DNA of 64,000 bases from Nectonema munidae (taxonomy: Eukaryota; Nematomorpha; Nectonematoida; Nectonematidae). This document shows positions 40,136-54,366 of the stretch, one piece after another (the stretch's first letter is position 1; every line of letters begins with the position of its first letter). Location: NCBI GenBank assembly GCA_030549495.1, contig JAUIRK010000005.1:329501-393500 (forward strand). Direction: 5' to 3'. The translations under genes and the position numbers were made by a program. Below the pieces are notes generated by a model. It made no database searches and was not told the origin of the DNA. It saw nothing but the letters and a program-made list of their open reading frames with translations.

Positions 40136-43053
40136 CATCAATCAATATGGAATTCGCATGCAATATACGTTTTTATAGCATTTTTCTTTTGCCCGATTGG
40201 CGTAGCATCCTCGGAACAGCATGCTAGTTCATCTCTTATGAGTGGGCTGACGCTTGGTTTCATACGCAGGGGCTACAACGAAAGCATCTTTAACAACAAG
40301 ACAAAGTGCAAGAAGGCAATAAATTGATTGAGGAGACACTGAAAAGTTAAAAAATCAATAATTGATATTCCAAGATCCAACCAAAATATGAATGTGCGGT
40401 AAAACTTATGGAGGAATTACATAGGTGCTCAAAAAATTTTGGATTTTTAAACCTAAAGTTAGGAAAATAATTTTTTAATTTTTTTTATTATCTCTTTACT
40501 TATCTCTATTATTATCTTTTGTGCAAATAAATTTTCTTTAATTTTAATGATTACCTTCTTAAATAAAATAACTAAGTTCTTAGATTTTTAAAAAATTTTT
40601 GTCAACGTGCAGAGGGATGTTTTTTTGAAAAATGCAAAAATAATAATAGTATTTTTAAATTACACATAAAAGTTCCTCGTTTGCAAGTGGTTTCATTAAA
40701 AAATAATTTTTGTAATTACCCTTGTGAGTACCCACAGCAAAACTGCTCCCTGAAGCAAAAATCTCCACATACCAAGCACCTTTTTATGACGGAAAAGGAT
40801 TGTGAAAATTGAATGTTACCCTGGTAAATTAGTTATCTATTCTTCATCATATTTTGAATGCATTGACTGTTGAATTTATAATAAATCTGTCATATTTTAT
40901 TTTCAGTGTATAATTTCTACTATTTTTACCCTCCAGATGTTGGCAACTATGATTTGCTAATATAGTTGATAGATATAAAAAACTGTTATCAATAGTTTAG
41001 TGTTAAAAAATTGAATGGTGGTTAAACCTGTGTGGAATTGCCTTATGGTAATCATCATAGGATTGCAGATAAGAGGGGCTTCCAGTATTAGCTATAAGAA
41101 CAAATTAAAGGAAGTAAAATATTAAGGAATGAAAAAGAAAAAACAGATTTAAAAATTCTTTATTAATAATTAAGTATTTATTCACAAAAATAAGTCGTAG
41201 CGAATAATTAATAAAGTACAACAATTTTTTTATAAATTTTAAACAAAAAATTAATATTCAATATTTGATAAAAAAATATACTCTTTAAGGTATTCATAGA
41301 ATTCTCGGATATTTGAATTTAACTTTGTTTTTAATAACTTTTTTGCTTCCTTTGATTTGCTGGGGATATCAAAAGTGGTTTTCGCTAGATCTACACTTTT
41401 TATATAAAGATTTAAATTCGTAGAGTGATATAAAAACTCCATGGCATTGCAAATTTGTCGAAAGTAAAAAGATTCCCATATCTTTCGCGTAAAATAAACA
41501 GCATATCTTTTAAATCATTTCAATATTAGAGCCTATTCTTTTTCTTTAAAATAACAAATCTGGCTATAGGAGAAAAAAATTTAAATTCGCCATTACTGAA
41601 AATTGCATTAAAAGAAAATCAAATTACAAAAAAATTCAAATTATATTAAATTTAATAATTAAAAATCTTCTTTTTAATTTCAAAAATATATTTTTTAATT
41701 TAAAAAGTTGTTTTAATAAATAATCAATATATATATACACAGTTTTAAGTATTGTTTCTTTATTTATTGTAGCGCATTATTATTATTGTAACCGGGTAAC
41801 ACTCTATTAAATATTACTACGCCGCGAGCGTATAACTTATTTCAACTCAATTACAGATTACTACGCCATTCAAAATTTTTTAAAATCAAATGAAGCATTG
41901 TAAATATATAACTATTATTTTATATTTTAAAAAATAAATTTCTATTTTTATAATTTTATTTATTATTATTCTCATTCAATTTAAATTTTTTCTAAAAATT
42001 TTCGTCTGTTTTATATTTTACAATATCTAACTACGTACAAGACTTTATCTAAGACTAACACTTTTGGCGCTTCATACCAAAGATCCGACGTTTAATATCC
42101 AAAAGATATAAAAGATATGGTGTTGGTACTTCATAACAAAGATCCGATGTGTAATATTCAAAAGATATAAAAGATATGGTGTTGGCAATCTTAAATTGGA
42201 CGATTTGTTCGCAAGACTAAATTCAACTTTAAATACACACTGTCTTCAACTCACTACCAGAAGAAAGTTACAAAGTCTGGAGTTTATTTACCTAAAAGAT
42301 ACAACCTGCACCGCTTATATCTAAATATGTGCAATGATGTTTGAAATTCTTGTATTCGACTCAGAAACCTTCATGATACAAGCCAGGTTCTAGTCAAGAC
42401 TACAAAAATCACAAGAAAGGTTTTATTGATCTTTTATTTTCAGTAAGAACTTTTTAAAGCTTTAATTTTAAAAGCCTACCAGGCTGAATTTTTCTTATTG
42501 TTTTCAATATTTTTTTAATTGTATAAAATAAATTTATTTATCTCTAATAAATTGTACGCTAAATTTCCTTATTTGATATTTTAGTTTGTATACTAAAATT
42601 ACGACAACTAGTTTAGCCAGAGTTTTTAAATACATGCGACTACTCTTGTTTTGACCCAGAGACTTCCGATTTTTCACCTTCTCTCCGCATTAAATATTTA
42701 GCTAACGGATTTTTAAAAATATTATTTATATAACAAAGTTAAAATTCAGGTAAGCACATAGATGACCAATAGTCACAGGACTAGAGTCCTTTTTATAGTT
42801 AAGGGACAATTCGGCACAGGATACTTAAGCTTTCATAATGTCTATATATTTAAAAGCCGAGACTGAAGTTGTATTTTGTATATTGGCGGGACTGCTTAAA
42901 CATATTTTACTTTACCACTTAGTAATGCATTCTTTGAGAGAGATTAAATGTGATTTTCAAGGTGTTAAAAACTTCGGGACTAATTTAAGATAAAATCTTA
43001 ACAGAGTCATATAACAATACCGATAGTAGAGTGAGTAACAAGAAACACTTTAA

Positions 43054-43183
43054 CCCTTTCATTACCAGAAAAACAAGACGATATTTATTAAAAAGCAGAA
43101 GATTCATATACAAAACTATTTGAAAAAGCAGACGAAGGTAAAATTGTTTATGTATCATATATTATACACTGGTTACGAAAGGG
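43054..43183. mobile_element. TTAA MITE in unit 2 (copy G2)
   Basis: Same 130-bp element as G1 with identical box spacing; the right end reads TGGTTACGAAAGGG. Confidence 0.88.
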
Positions 43184-44349
43184 TTTTAATGTGGGCTTGT
43201 TGCATCAAAGATCAATATCTAGAAGCACGGCAAATGGGAACCTATCAAGAGTCTGGTACACAACGCTAAAAATACCAAGAAATTCACTAAGACAACAAAA
43301 TATGAAAAGCACGGAGATGAGTGAATCCGTAGGGGGAAATAGTTGAATTTTTAGTTCTATTTTTAAATGAAATTATATTAATGTTACTTTTTCTATTTAC
43401 TACTTAATGAGTGGGTGTCTTTTAATCCCAAAACACCTAAAGCGTGAATTTTAAATGCGATTATTACAAATATGCAATTAATTTTAAATTGTTCGAATCG
43501 ATTTTTTTTTTCGCTTTTAAATTTAACTTTTTTAAAAATATTAAAAGTGGTTATTAAAGTATTTTATCATTTAGAAATTGACATCGTTTTACATTTTCGT
43601 AATCAATATGTTTTGATAAGCTTTAAAAGTATAAATTGATTGAACTTGGAATTTTTCCTATAATCTCCATGTTTCTCAGAAATTTCAGGAAAATAAAATA
43701 TTACACAAATATAATTGGGTGTATATTCATATACATGGGGCAAATTAACGTGTGATAATATAGGAAATGTTAAAGCATTTCCATGCAAAGGTAATACTTT
43801 TTAAATTGATTTTTTCAGCCATAACTTAAAATACCGAAGCCCTTTTTAGGGCTACATCTTTCTCATTTTTAACTTATTTTTTGGCCTATCTGTTTGTTAT
43901 AATTTATTTGTATACGTCTTTTTTATCAAATGAATAATTGAAGCTGCAAATGAAAGAAGAGCTTTTCTAAACCTGATATTGATGAAGTGACTGTTAAACA
44001 AAATTCAAGACAAAAATGTAATATATTTTGCAGATAATTCTTCTTCAAAGGACACTTACCGTATCTATTCACTCAAAAAGTGGTGGTTTACGGTACGTTA
44101 CGTTTCGAAATTTTATTACCGCTCGATAGTTTTTTTTGTAAAATTTATGGTTCCCAGTTACGTACGAAAAAAATCTTATTTTCTATAAATATCCAAGTTT
44201 GGTACGACTTCGATCTCGTTTTTTATCGAAGCTTTGATATATTTTTTCTTGTTCCACTTACATCAATTTATTGTACAATCATGTAATATACATAATCCAT
44301 ATAGAATATCATAAGATAGGCGTAACAAAAATTATACACGTCTTTATTA

Positions 44350-45140
44350 AAAATGAAAGAGGTTGGTTTCGGTTGTGTTAGAGGTGTTAATTGTGGGTTA
44401 TTGGCTGTGTGTGGTGCGCGTTGATATAGGGCTTTAGTGTCGTGATTCAGTATTCTTCTTTGTGTTCTTGTTGGAGGTAGCTTGAGGCGTAATTAAATTA
44501 CTTCCATGGAGAGTGAAGCTTGTCCACTTGGTGTATCCTTATGGATTATAAGGTATGGTAGCTTATTTCCTTCTCAGCACTTTTAAGTTTGGCTTCCCTG
44601 AGGTGTTCCTTAAAGCGGGATAGGGAAGTCTTTTGGTTTCTCCAATATAGATACTATTACACAGGAAGCATTTTATCTTATAAATGATGTTGATGTGGTT
44701 GCATTTGTTGTTGCAATTTGATGGGTAGTGGATATGGTTTAGGTTTATTGGACAAATAGGTTTTGATTTAACGGCTTTTTTGTATATTTGTAATAGGGTG
44801 ATTATGTTTCTTGATGATCATTTCTATTTTTTGCATAGGGCGTTTTGGATAGGAGATAGTATTAGAGGAGTACGAGTAGAAGAAAAATATAGTTCATCGA
44901 GGAATAGATATTTTATGGAACATATAGGGTACGGAAGGCTGAGAATTCGGAGTGCCATTTATTCAGGATATGGGGGGAGTATCCGTTTTGAAGAAAAATT
45001 GAATTAAGGTTTTCAATATCACTGCCCAGTAAGACTTTGGTATTGTTGATTTTCTATATTCTTGGGATATGGCCGAGGTAGGTGGTTTTTTTGATGTGCA
45101 TAGAGTGGGCATAGTTGTAATTAAGAACTAAAGGACAAAA
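44350..45140 (-). mobile_element. Penelope-like element 2 relic, unit 2 (clean copy)
   Basis: The best copy for reading PLE-2. Upstream of the GIY-YIG part the minus strand has segments such as NGYSPHILNKWHS and KYLFLDELYF, in the position of the RT-to-linker region of Penelope-like elements. Broken in many places; older-looking than PLE-1. Confidence 0.7.
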
Positions 45141-46327
45141 TAGTTGAGAGCGCTCTTTTTATTACGATGTAATAATTAAATTTTTAATAAAATTCTCCAA
45201 ATTTCTCCATTTTATATAAAATTTTTATTTCATTAAATATCAAATTTGATGTTTTTTGAATTTTGCTTAACAAACTATGTTAAATCAAATAAAGTGATCT
45301 AAACGAGTAATATAAAAATATTGAAAATAAAAAACTTATATAAATATGCATTTATTGAACTAAAGAATATTTAAAACGTTTATTTTCAAGGTAAATAACC
45401 TCGAAAGAATCTTTTTCCTCATGTTCCATTACGTTTTTTGCTTCAAACTTTTTTTTTAATTTTGATACGTTTTATAAATATCGAGTTTTATTTTCTGATA
45501 CGATTTTACGGTACATAAATGTGAAGTAAAAATTATGAAATTTCTTCTCGACCGTAACGTAGGCCATCGCTTCTATCAAGGCCACACTAATTCTTGATCA
45601 ATTATCCCATGCATAGTAAACTTATGTGATATAGTGAATTTAAATTTATAGTGATTTTGAAAAAATTTAGTTCCATCAATACACCAAACATTTTGCAAAA
45701 ATGAATATTTGTTTATGTTTTTAAATGAGAGAAAAAAACGTTAAAATTTTATATCAATGAATATTGTCAGACTCGCGTTAAAAAAATTTTCAACAAAGAT
45801 GACTTTTAATCTTTATCAGTACGTTTGTTACATTTTGTAACATTTGAAAACTTTAATTTTTTCAAGTCAATAAATTTTTTTTCAATAGCTATTTGGGAAT
45901 TAATATTTTGACTAGCTATTCAGTTTAAAAGCAAAAATATTCTATTTGTTTATTATTTGAGCAGAGATATTTTTTATAAAGTTCGATTGTTAAATTTAGT
46001 AAGTTACACTGTACATTAAATAAGTAAAAACACTGTAAATTAAATAATTTTTGTTAGAAAATTTGTTGATTATTATAATAAAAATATATTATCGAAACAA
46101 AATCAGTTGTTAAAAATGTACTTGATACGTTGGCATTTGCTGCTTATAAAAACTTGAAAATATCAAATAAAGTGCCGATAAACTATCTCATTTTTTATGC
46201 CTCCTATTATTTTGAAATTATTCTGAGAACAGACAGTTTCATTTTAAATAGTGAAAATTGCTTTATTAGTTTATTTTGTCTCCTTTCTCTCTTATGTTAA
46301 TTATGTAGCAAATTTTTCAATTTTTAG

Positions 46328-46497
46328 TAAAAGGTAAGGTAAAGGTACCGTGAGTGTGTTTTCATTGACAAGGCACTGATGTACCGCTTATGTCAAACTA
46401 TGAACAAATTGGTATCGATGAGAAATCGAACCCAGAGGCTTCCGTGCCGAGTCCATCTTCTCAACCAACCTGCCATGCCACCCATAGGGTATGCTAT
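46328..46497 (-). mobile_element. degenerate SINE in unit 2
   Basis: Copy of the unit 1 SINE; its minus-strand B box GGTTCGATTTC is closer to consensus than in unit 1. Confidence 0.72.
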
Positions 46498-47499
46498 ATA
46501 GTGGATACGTCAAATTAGTTTTCAAAAAACTTAAGTTATGCTGTAAAAATTTTTTGTTTTTGTTGAAGCTCTATAACTTTTTCTGGTAGGTTTTTTTTCC
46601 TTAAAAGTTATTATAAAAGGCAAATCATTGCAAAAGGTTAAACGTGGTTATTTTAAAAAACAATTATTTTAAAAACAAGTTAACCAATCGCGGTTTGCCC
46701 CTGTTGTGAATCATACATGCTTTCCATACATTTTCAAACAGTCTTTTTTATTCCACCTTACCATGTTTTTATCAATCCCTTGACATTCTAAAACAGTTCT
46801 TGAAAATATTTTTAATTCTTCCTTAAATTTGATATAAAAAAGAGATCTTTTTGTATTGGAAGCTTTTTTTGCCAAAGCCAAATACCATTAAAATTTTTTA
46901 GCATGTTGTAAGTCCTATTTTTGTAATTTGTGATATAGCAAATAATTATGCGCTATCTTTAAATTTCTCATATTGTGCGGGAATACGTCAAGAATGATAT
47001 GTTTAATTAAGATATTAAAAGACATCACATTAAATTTTTTTAGCTCATTTAATTATTTTTTAAGACGATGACATCAACGGTTTCTTTTAAAGATTTCAAA
47101 AAATCAATTAATTTGTTTGAATTTTTTTGAAATTAAGTAAAATGTACAAATATAAAATAAAATTTTAGACGGCCTAAAATCAAAATAAGTAAAATAAATT
47201 TAAAAAATATAAGCCAAAAATTTTATGAAATTTGAAGAAAAAGAATCAAGCAAAAAAGTAAAATTAAAAAAAGTTGTGATCAAAATTAACAGTAACTGCC
47301 AATAAGCTATTTATGTATTAGTTGCTTTTGTGAATTAACTTTGCATATAAACTAGCATTTTCATACTGATTTTATTGGCTTTACTTATTTTTTACAAAAT
47401 ACATCGTAGATATGCCAGAACATCAATCAAAGTTCATTTTAGTTTTGTAAGAATGAAGACTAGATTTTCAAATATAAAGTTTGTTAAATAAGTTGAAAT

Positions 47500-48540
47500 A
47501 GTTCAAAAAGGAACAAAGATTTTTTATTATCAAAAACGATATATTTCGGAATGATGACGTACTTTATCAAGTACTAATATAAAGGTAATGTGGAAAGATT
47601 AATCCAAACGCACAAGGAACAAGAGATATTTTGGGGATGAGGTGCATAGTATTTTTGTATTTTCGAAGTTGAAGGAATGTGTGGGATAGGTTATTAGGGG
47701 TTGAAGCAGCATATTGTTATGGAGGTTCAGTTCAGCGTTCTGTTTATGCCTTGAGACGAGGTATTGTTGTTCTTTGATACGAATTTGCAGCAGTCTGTCG
47801 GTCTTGCCTATGTATGTAGTAGTGCAACCAATGCAGTTTATTTTGTATACACAGTTACTGGTTTTGAGACGATCATAATTCTCACGAAAAGTGTTTGAAG
47901 TTGGTGTAAGGGATTGTTAGGCTTGGGAATCAAAGTGACGTTGTGAGTACATAGTGCGGTTTAAGTTTGTTGAAATAAAAAGTGTCGAAGTTGTGGATTA
48001 TGAAAGTTTTTTTGTGGGTTGAATACGAAAATTGTAAACTCTCTAAAATATTTTCCGATCAAAAATTTATCTTTATCTTCCAAACTTTTTGGGACGAACG
48101 TAGTGAGTTTTTAATTACATATTTGGGATAGTTATTTGACTCTAAAATAGATTTGACATTGTTCACTTCTATTTCTAGTGTCTCGGAATTAGATGAAAGA
48201 TAAAATGAGCGGTTAAAAGGCGTTTCAGATCATTTTTGTGCAAAGGGTTGTTTGGATAAGAAGTCTAAGTATCGTTATGTGTGAATAGGTTCGTGACAGC
48301 GCAATCTAAAAAGGGTAGGGTCATGTTTTTATTATTCAACCCTGAATTTTAAACATTCATGGAAATTATTGAGGGTTGAGTGGAACAGGTTAATATGGTT
48401 TTTGTTCATAATGCAAAAAATGTCATCTACATAGCGGGCATAAAATTTTAAGAAGTAGTTGGAGACTAGAGAGTCTTCAAAGGATTCCAAAACAAGGAAA
48501 TATACTGGAAGAAACTACCGAACATACATCAATCAAGATG
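47500..48540 (-). mobile_element. Penelope-like element 1, units 2/3
   Basis: Second continuous copy of RT plus GIY-YIG (nuclease about 47690-47895) across the unit border. Its upper end adjoins the deletion shared by units 3 and 4 (after about 48555). Broken fossil. Confidence 0.83.
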
Positions 48541-50972
48541 GAATTCGCGTGCAATAAAATGCAAAAATAATAATAGTATTTTTAAATTACACATAAAAGT
48601 TCCTCGTTTGCAAGTGGTTTCATCAAAAAATAATTTTTGTAATTACCCTAGTGAGTACCCACAGCAAAACTGCTCCCTGAAGCAAATATCTCCACATACC
48701 AAGCACCTTTTTATGACGGAAAAGGATTGTGAAAATTGAATGTTACCCTGGTAAATTAGTTATCTATTCATCATATTTTGAATGCATTGACTGTTGAATT
48801 TATAATAAATCTGTCATCTTTTATTTTCAGTGTATAATTACCATTTTTACCCTCCAGATGTTGGCAACTATGATTTGCTAATATAGTTGATAGATATAAA
48901 AAACTGTTATCAATAGTTTAGTGTTAAAAAATTGAATTGTGGCTAAACCTGTGTGGAATTACCTTATGGTAATCATCATAGGATTGCAGATAAGAGGGGC
49001 GCTATAAGAACAAATTAAAGGAAGTAAAATATTAAGGTATGAAAAAGAAAAAACAGATTTAAAAATTCTTTATTAATAATTAAGTATTTATTCACAAAAA
49101 TAAGTCGTAGCGAATAATTAATAAAGTACAAAAATTTTTTTATAAATTTTAAACAAACAATTTATTCAATATTTGATAAAAAAATATACTCTTTAAGGTA
49201 TTCATAGAATTCTCGGATATTTGAATTTAACTTTGTTTTTAATAACTTTTTTGCTTCCTTTGATTTGCTGGGGATATTAAAAGTGGTTTTCGCTAGATCT
49301 ACACTTTTTATATAAAGATTTAAATTCGTAGAGTGATATAAAAACTCCATGGCATTGCAAATTTGTCGAAAGTAAAAAGATTCCCATATCCTTCGCGTAA
49401 AATAAACAGCATATCTTTTAAATTATTTCAATATTAGAGCCTATTCTTTTTCTTTAAAATAAGTTAAACAAATCTGGCTATAGGAGAAAAAAATTTAAAT
49501 CCGCCATTACTGAAAATTGCATTAAACGAAAATCAAATTACAAAAAAATTCAAATTATATTAAATTTAATAATTAAAAACCTTCTTTTTAATTTCAAAAT
49601 ATATTTTTTAATTTAAAAAGTTGTTTTAATAAATAATCAATATATATATACACAGTTTTAAGTATTGTTTCTTTATTTATTGTAGCGTATTATTATTATT
49701 GTAACCGGGTTACACTCCATTAAATATTACTACGCCACGAGTGTATAACTTATTTCAACTCCATTACAGATTACTACGCCATTCAAAATTTTTAAAAATC
49801 AAATGAAGCATTGTAAATATATAACTATTATTTTATATTTTAAAAAATAAATTTCTATTTTTATAATTTTATTTATTATTATTCTCATTCAATTTAAATT
49901 TTTTCTAAAAATTTTCGTCTGTTTTATATTTTACAATATCTAACTACGTACAAGACTTTATCTAAGACTAACACTTTTGGCGCTTCATACCAAAGATCCG
50001 ACGTTTAATATCCAAAAGATATAAAATATATGGTGTTTGTACTTCATAACAAAGATCCGATGTGTAATATTCAAAAGATATAAAAGATATGGTGTTGGCA
50101 ATCTTAAATTGGACGATTTGTTCGCAAGACTAAATTCAACTTTAAATACACACTGTCTTCAACTCACTACCAGAAGAAAGTTACAAAGTGTGGAGTTTAT
50201 TTACCTAAAAGATACAACCTGCACCGCTTATATCTAAATATGTGCAATGATGTTTGAAATTCTTGTATTCGACTCAGAAACCTTCATGATACAAGCCAGG
50301 TTCTAGTCAAGACTACAAAAATCACAAGAAAGGTTTTATTGATCTTTTATTTTCAGTAAGAACTTTTTAAAGCTTTAATTTTAAAAGCCTACCAGGCTGA
50401 ATTTTTCTTATTGTTTTCAATATTTTTTTAATTGTATAAAATAAATTTATTTATCTCTAATAAATTGTACGCTAAATTTCCTTATTTGATATTTTAGTTT
50501 GTATACTAAAATTACGACAACTAGTTTAGCCAGAGTTTTTAAATACATGTGACTACTCTTGTTTTGACCCAGAGACTTCCGATTTTTCACCTTCTCTCTG
50601 CATTAAATATTTAGCTAACGGATTTTTAAAAATATTATTTATATAACAAAGTTAAAATTCATGTAAGCACATAGATGACCAATAGTCACAGGACTAGAGT
50701 CCTTTTTATAGTTAAGGGACAATTCGGCACAGGATACTTAAGCTTTCATAATGTCTATATATTTAAAAGCCGAGACTGAAGTTGTATTTTGTATATTGGC
50801 GGGACTGCTTAAACATATTTTACTTTACCACTTAGTAATGCATTCTTTGAGAGAGATTAAATGTGATTTTCAAGGTCTTAAAAACTTCGGGACTAATTTA
50901 AGATAAAATCTTAACAGATCATATAACAAGTATTTATACCGATAGTAGAGTGAGTAACAAGAAACACTTTAA

Positions 50973-51102
50973 CCCTTTCATTACCAGAAAAACAAGACGA
51001 TATTTATTAAAAAGCAGAAGATTCATATACAAAACTATTTGAAAAAGCAGACGAAGGTAAAATTGTTTATGTATCATATATTATACACTGGTCACGAAAG
51101 GG
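50973..51102. mobile_element. TTAA MITE in unit 3 (copy G3)
   Basis: 130-bp copy as G1, identical box spacing. Confidence 0.88.
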
Positions 51103-52269
51103 TTTTAATGTGGGCTTGTTGCTTCAAAGATCAATATCTAGAAGCACGGCAAATGGCAACCTATCAAGAGTCTGGTACACAACGCTAAAAATACCAAGAA
51201 ATTCACTAAGACAACAAAATATGAAAAGCACGGAGATGAGTGAATCCGTAGGGGGGAAATAGTTGAATTTTTAGTTCTTTTTTTAAATGAAATTATATTA
51301 ATGTTACTTTTTCTCTTTACTACTTAATGAGTGGGTGTCTTTTAATCCCAAAACACCTAAAGCGTGAATTTTAAATGCGATTATTACAAATATGCAATTA
51401 ATTTTAAATTGTTCGAATCGATTTTTTTTTTCGCTTTTAAATTTAACTTTTTTAAAAATATTAAAAGTGGTTATTAAAGTATTTTATCATTTAGAAATTG
51501 ACATCGTTTTACATTTTCGTAATCAACATGTTTTGATAAGCTTTAAAAGTATAAATTGATTGAACTTGGAATTTTTCCTATAATCTCCATGTTTCTCAGA
51601 AATTTCAGGAAAATAAAATATTACACAAATATAATTGGGTGTATATTCATATACATGGGGCAAATTAACGTGTGATAATATAGGAAATGTTAAAGCATTT
51701 CCATGCAAAGGTAATACTTTTTAAATTGATTTTTTCAGCCATAACTTAAAATACCGAAGCCCTTTTTAGGGCTACATCTTTCTCATTTTTAACATATTTT
51801 TTGGCCTATCTGTTTGTTATAATTTATTTGTATACGTCTTTTTTATCAAATGAATAATTGAAGCTGCAAATGAAAGAAGAGATTTTCTAAACCTGATACT
51901 GATGAAGTGACTGTTAAACAAAATTCAAGACAAAAATGTAATATATTTTGCAGATAATTCTTCTTCAAAGGACACTTAGCGTATCTATTCACTCAAAAAG
52001 TGGTGGTTTACGGTACGTTACGTTTCGAAATTTTATTACCGCTCGATAGTTTTTTTTGTAAAATTTATGGTTCCCAGTTACGTACGAAAAAAATCTTATT
52101 TCCTATAAATATCCAAGTTTGGTACGACTTCGATCTCGTTTTTTATCGAAGCTTTGATATATTTTTTCTTGTTCCACTTACATCAATTTATTGTACAATC
52201 ATGTAATATACATAATCCATATAGAATATCATAAGATAGGCGTAACAAAAATTATACACGTCTTTATTA

Positions 52270-52870
52270 AAAATGAAAGAGGTGGGTTTCGGTTGTGTTA
52301 GAGGTGTTAATTGTGGGTTATTGGCTGTGTGTGGTGCGCGTTGATATAGGGCTTTAGTGTCGTGATTCAGTATTCTTCTTTGTGTTCTTGTTGGAGGTAG
52401 CTTGAGGCGTAATTAAATTACTTCCATGGAGAGTGAAGCTTGTCCACTTGGTGTATCCTTATGGATTATAAGGTATGGTAGCTTATTTCCTTCTCAGCAC
52501 TTTTAAGTTTGGCATCCCTGAGGTGTTCCTTAAAGCGGGATAGGGAAGTCTTTTGGTTTCTCCAATATAGATACTATTACACAGGAAGCATTTTATCTTA
52601 TAAATGATGTTGATGTGGTTGCATTTGTTGTTGCAATTTGATGGGTAGTGGATATGGTTTAGGTTTATTGGACAAATAGGTTTTGATTTAACGGCTTTTT
52701 TGGATATTTGTAATAGGGTGATTATGTTTCTTGATGATCATTTCTATTTTTTGCATAGGGCGTTTTGGATAGGAGATAGTATTAGAGGAGTACGAGTAGA
52801 AGAAAAATATAGTTCATCGAGGAATAGATATTTTTTGGAACATATAGGGTGGGGGGGGTTGAGAATTGGG
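52270..52870 (-). mobile_element. Penelope-like element 2 relic, unit 3
   Basis: Copy of the PLE-2 relic; its upper part is lost in the smeared stretch. Broken fossil. Confidence 0.65.
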
Positions 52871-53174
52871 GGGGCTTTTTTTTCAGGATGTGGGGGGGTT
52901 CGTTTTTTTAAAAAAAATAATTTGGGTTTTTTTTATCCCCCCCCCCCGTAAGTTTTTTGTTTTGTTTTTTTTTTTTTTTTTTGGGGTGGGGGGGGGGGGG
53001 GTGGTTTTTTTTTTGGTGAGGGGGGGGGTTGTTTTTAATTAAAAAAAAAAAAAAAAAAAAGGGGGGGTGCCTTTTTTTTTTTTAATAAAAAAAAATTAAT
53101 TAAATAATAAAAAACTCCCCCTTTTTTTTTTAATATAAAATATATTTTAATATATATTATTTTTTTTTTTTTTT
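52845..53174. other. homopolymer-smeared sequence, unit 3
   Basis: Same place in the unit as 36530-36858; anchor distance 341 bp. Runs of G, T, A and C replace the sequence seen in unit 2. Confidence 0.88.
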
Positions 53175-54197
53175 TGAATTTTGCTTAACAAACTATGTTA
53201 AATCAAATAAAGTGATCTAAACGAGTAATATAAAAATATTGAAAATAAAAAACTTATATAAATATGCATTTATTGAACTAAAGAATATTTAAAACGTTTA
53301 TTTTCAAGGTAAATAACCTCGAAAGAATCTTTTTCCTCATGTTCCATTACGTTTTTTGCTTCAAACTTTTTTTTTAATTTTGATACGTTTTATAAATATC
53401 GAGTTTTATTTTCTGATACGATTTTACGGTACATAAATGTGAAGTAAAAATTATGAAATTTCTTCTCGACCGTAACGTAGGCCATCGCTTCTATCAAGGC
53501 CACACTAATTCTTGATCAATTATCCCATGCATAGTAAACTTATGTGATATAGTGAATTTAAATTTATAGTGATTTTGAAAAAATTTAGTTCCATCAATAC
53601 ACCAAACATTTTGCAAAAATGAATATTTGTTTATGTTTTTAAATGAGAGAAAAAAACGTTAAAATTTTATATCAATGAATATTGTCAGACTCGCGTTAAA
53701 AAAATTTTCAACAAAGATGACTTTTAATCTTTATCAGTACGTTTGTTACATTTTGTAACATTTGAAAACTTTAATTTTTTCAAGTCAATAAATTTTTTTT
53801 CGCAAAAATATTCTATTTGTTTATTATTTGAGCAGAGATATTTTTTATAAAGTTCGATTGTTAAATTTAGTAAGTTACACTGTACATTAAATAAGTAAAA
53901 ACACTGTAAATTAAATAATTTTTGTTAGAAAATTTGTTGATTATTATAATAAAAATATATTATCGAAACAAAATCAGTTGTTAAAAATGTACTTGATACG
54001 TTGGCATTTGCTGCTTATAAAAACTTGAAAATATCAAATAAAGTGCCGATAAACTATCTCATTTTTTATGCCTCCTATTATTTTGAAATTATTCTGAGAA
54101 CAGACAGTTTCATTTTAAATAGTGAAAATTGCTTTATTAGTTTATTTTGTCTCCTTTCTCTCTTATGTTAATTATGTAGCAAATTTTTCAATTTTTA

Positions 54198-54366
54198 GTA
54201 AAAGGTAAGGTAAAGGTACCGTGAGTGTGTTTTCATTGACAAGGCACTGATGTACCGCTTATGTCAAACTATGAACAAATTGGTATCGATGAGAAATCGA
54301 ACCCAGAGGCTTCCGTGCCGAGTCCATCTTCTCAACCAACCTGCCATGCCACCCATAGGGTATGCT
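54198..54366 (-). mobile_element. degenerate SINE in unit 3
   Basis: Copy of the unit SINE, nearly identical to unit 2. Confidence 0.72.

Larger units (their letters stand above)
39849..48239 (+). repeat. array unit 2 (8391 bp)
   Basis: Same layout as unit 1. It is the only unit with clean sequence through the stretch smeared elsewhere, so it is the reference for that part. It retains the ~0.5 kb segment after 40150. Confidence 0.93.

Noticed and set aside
51895-51925. Hammerhead ribozyme, as known in Penelope-like elements (CTGATGA core at unit 3)
   Set aside because: CTGATGAAGTGAC lacks the GAAA partner and flanking stems, and the core is mutated in unit 1.
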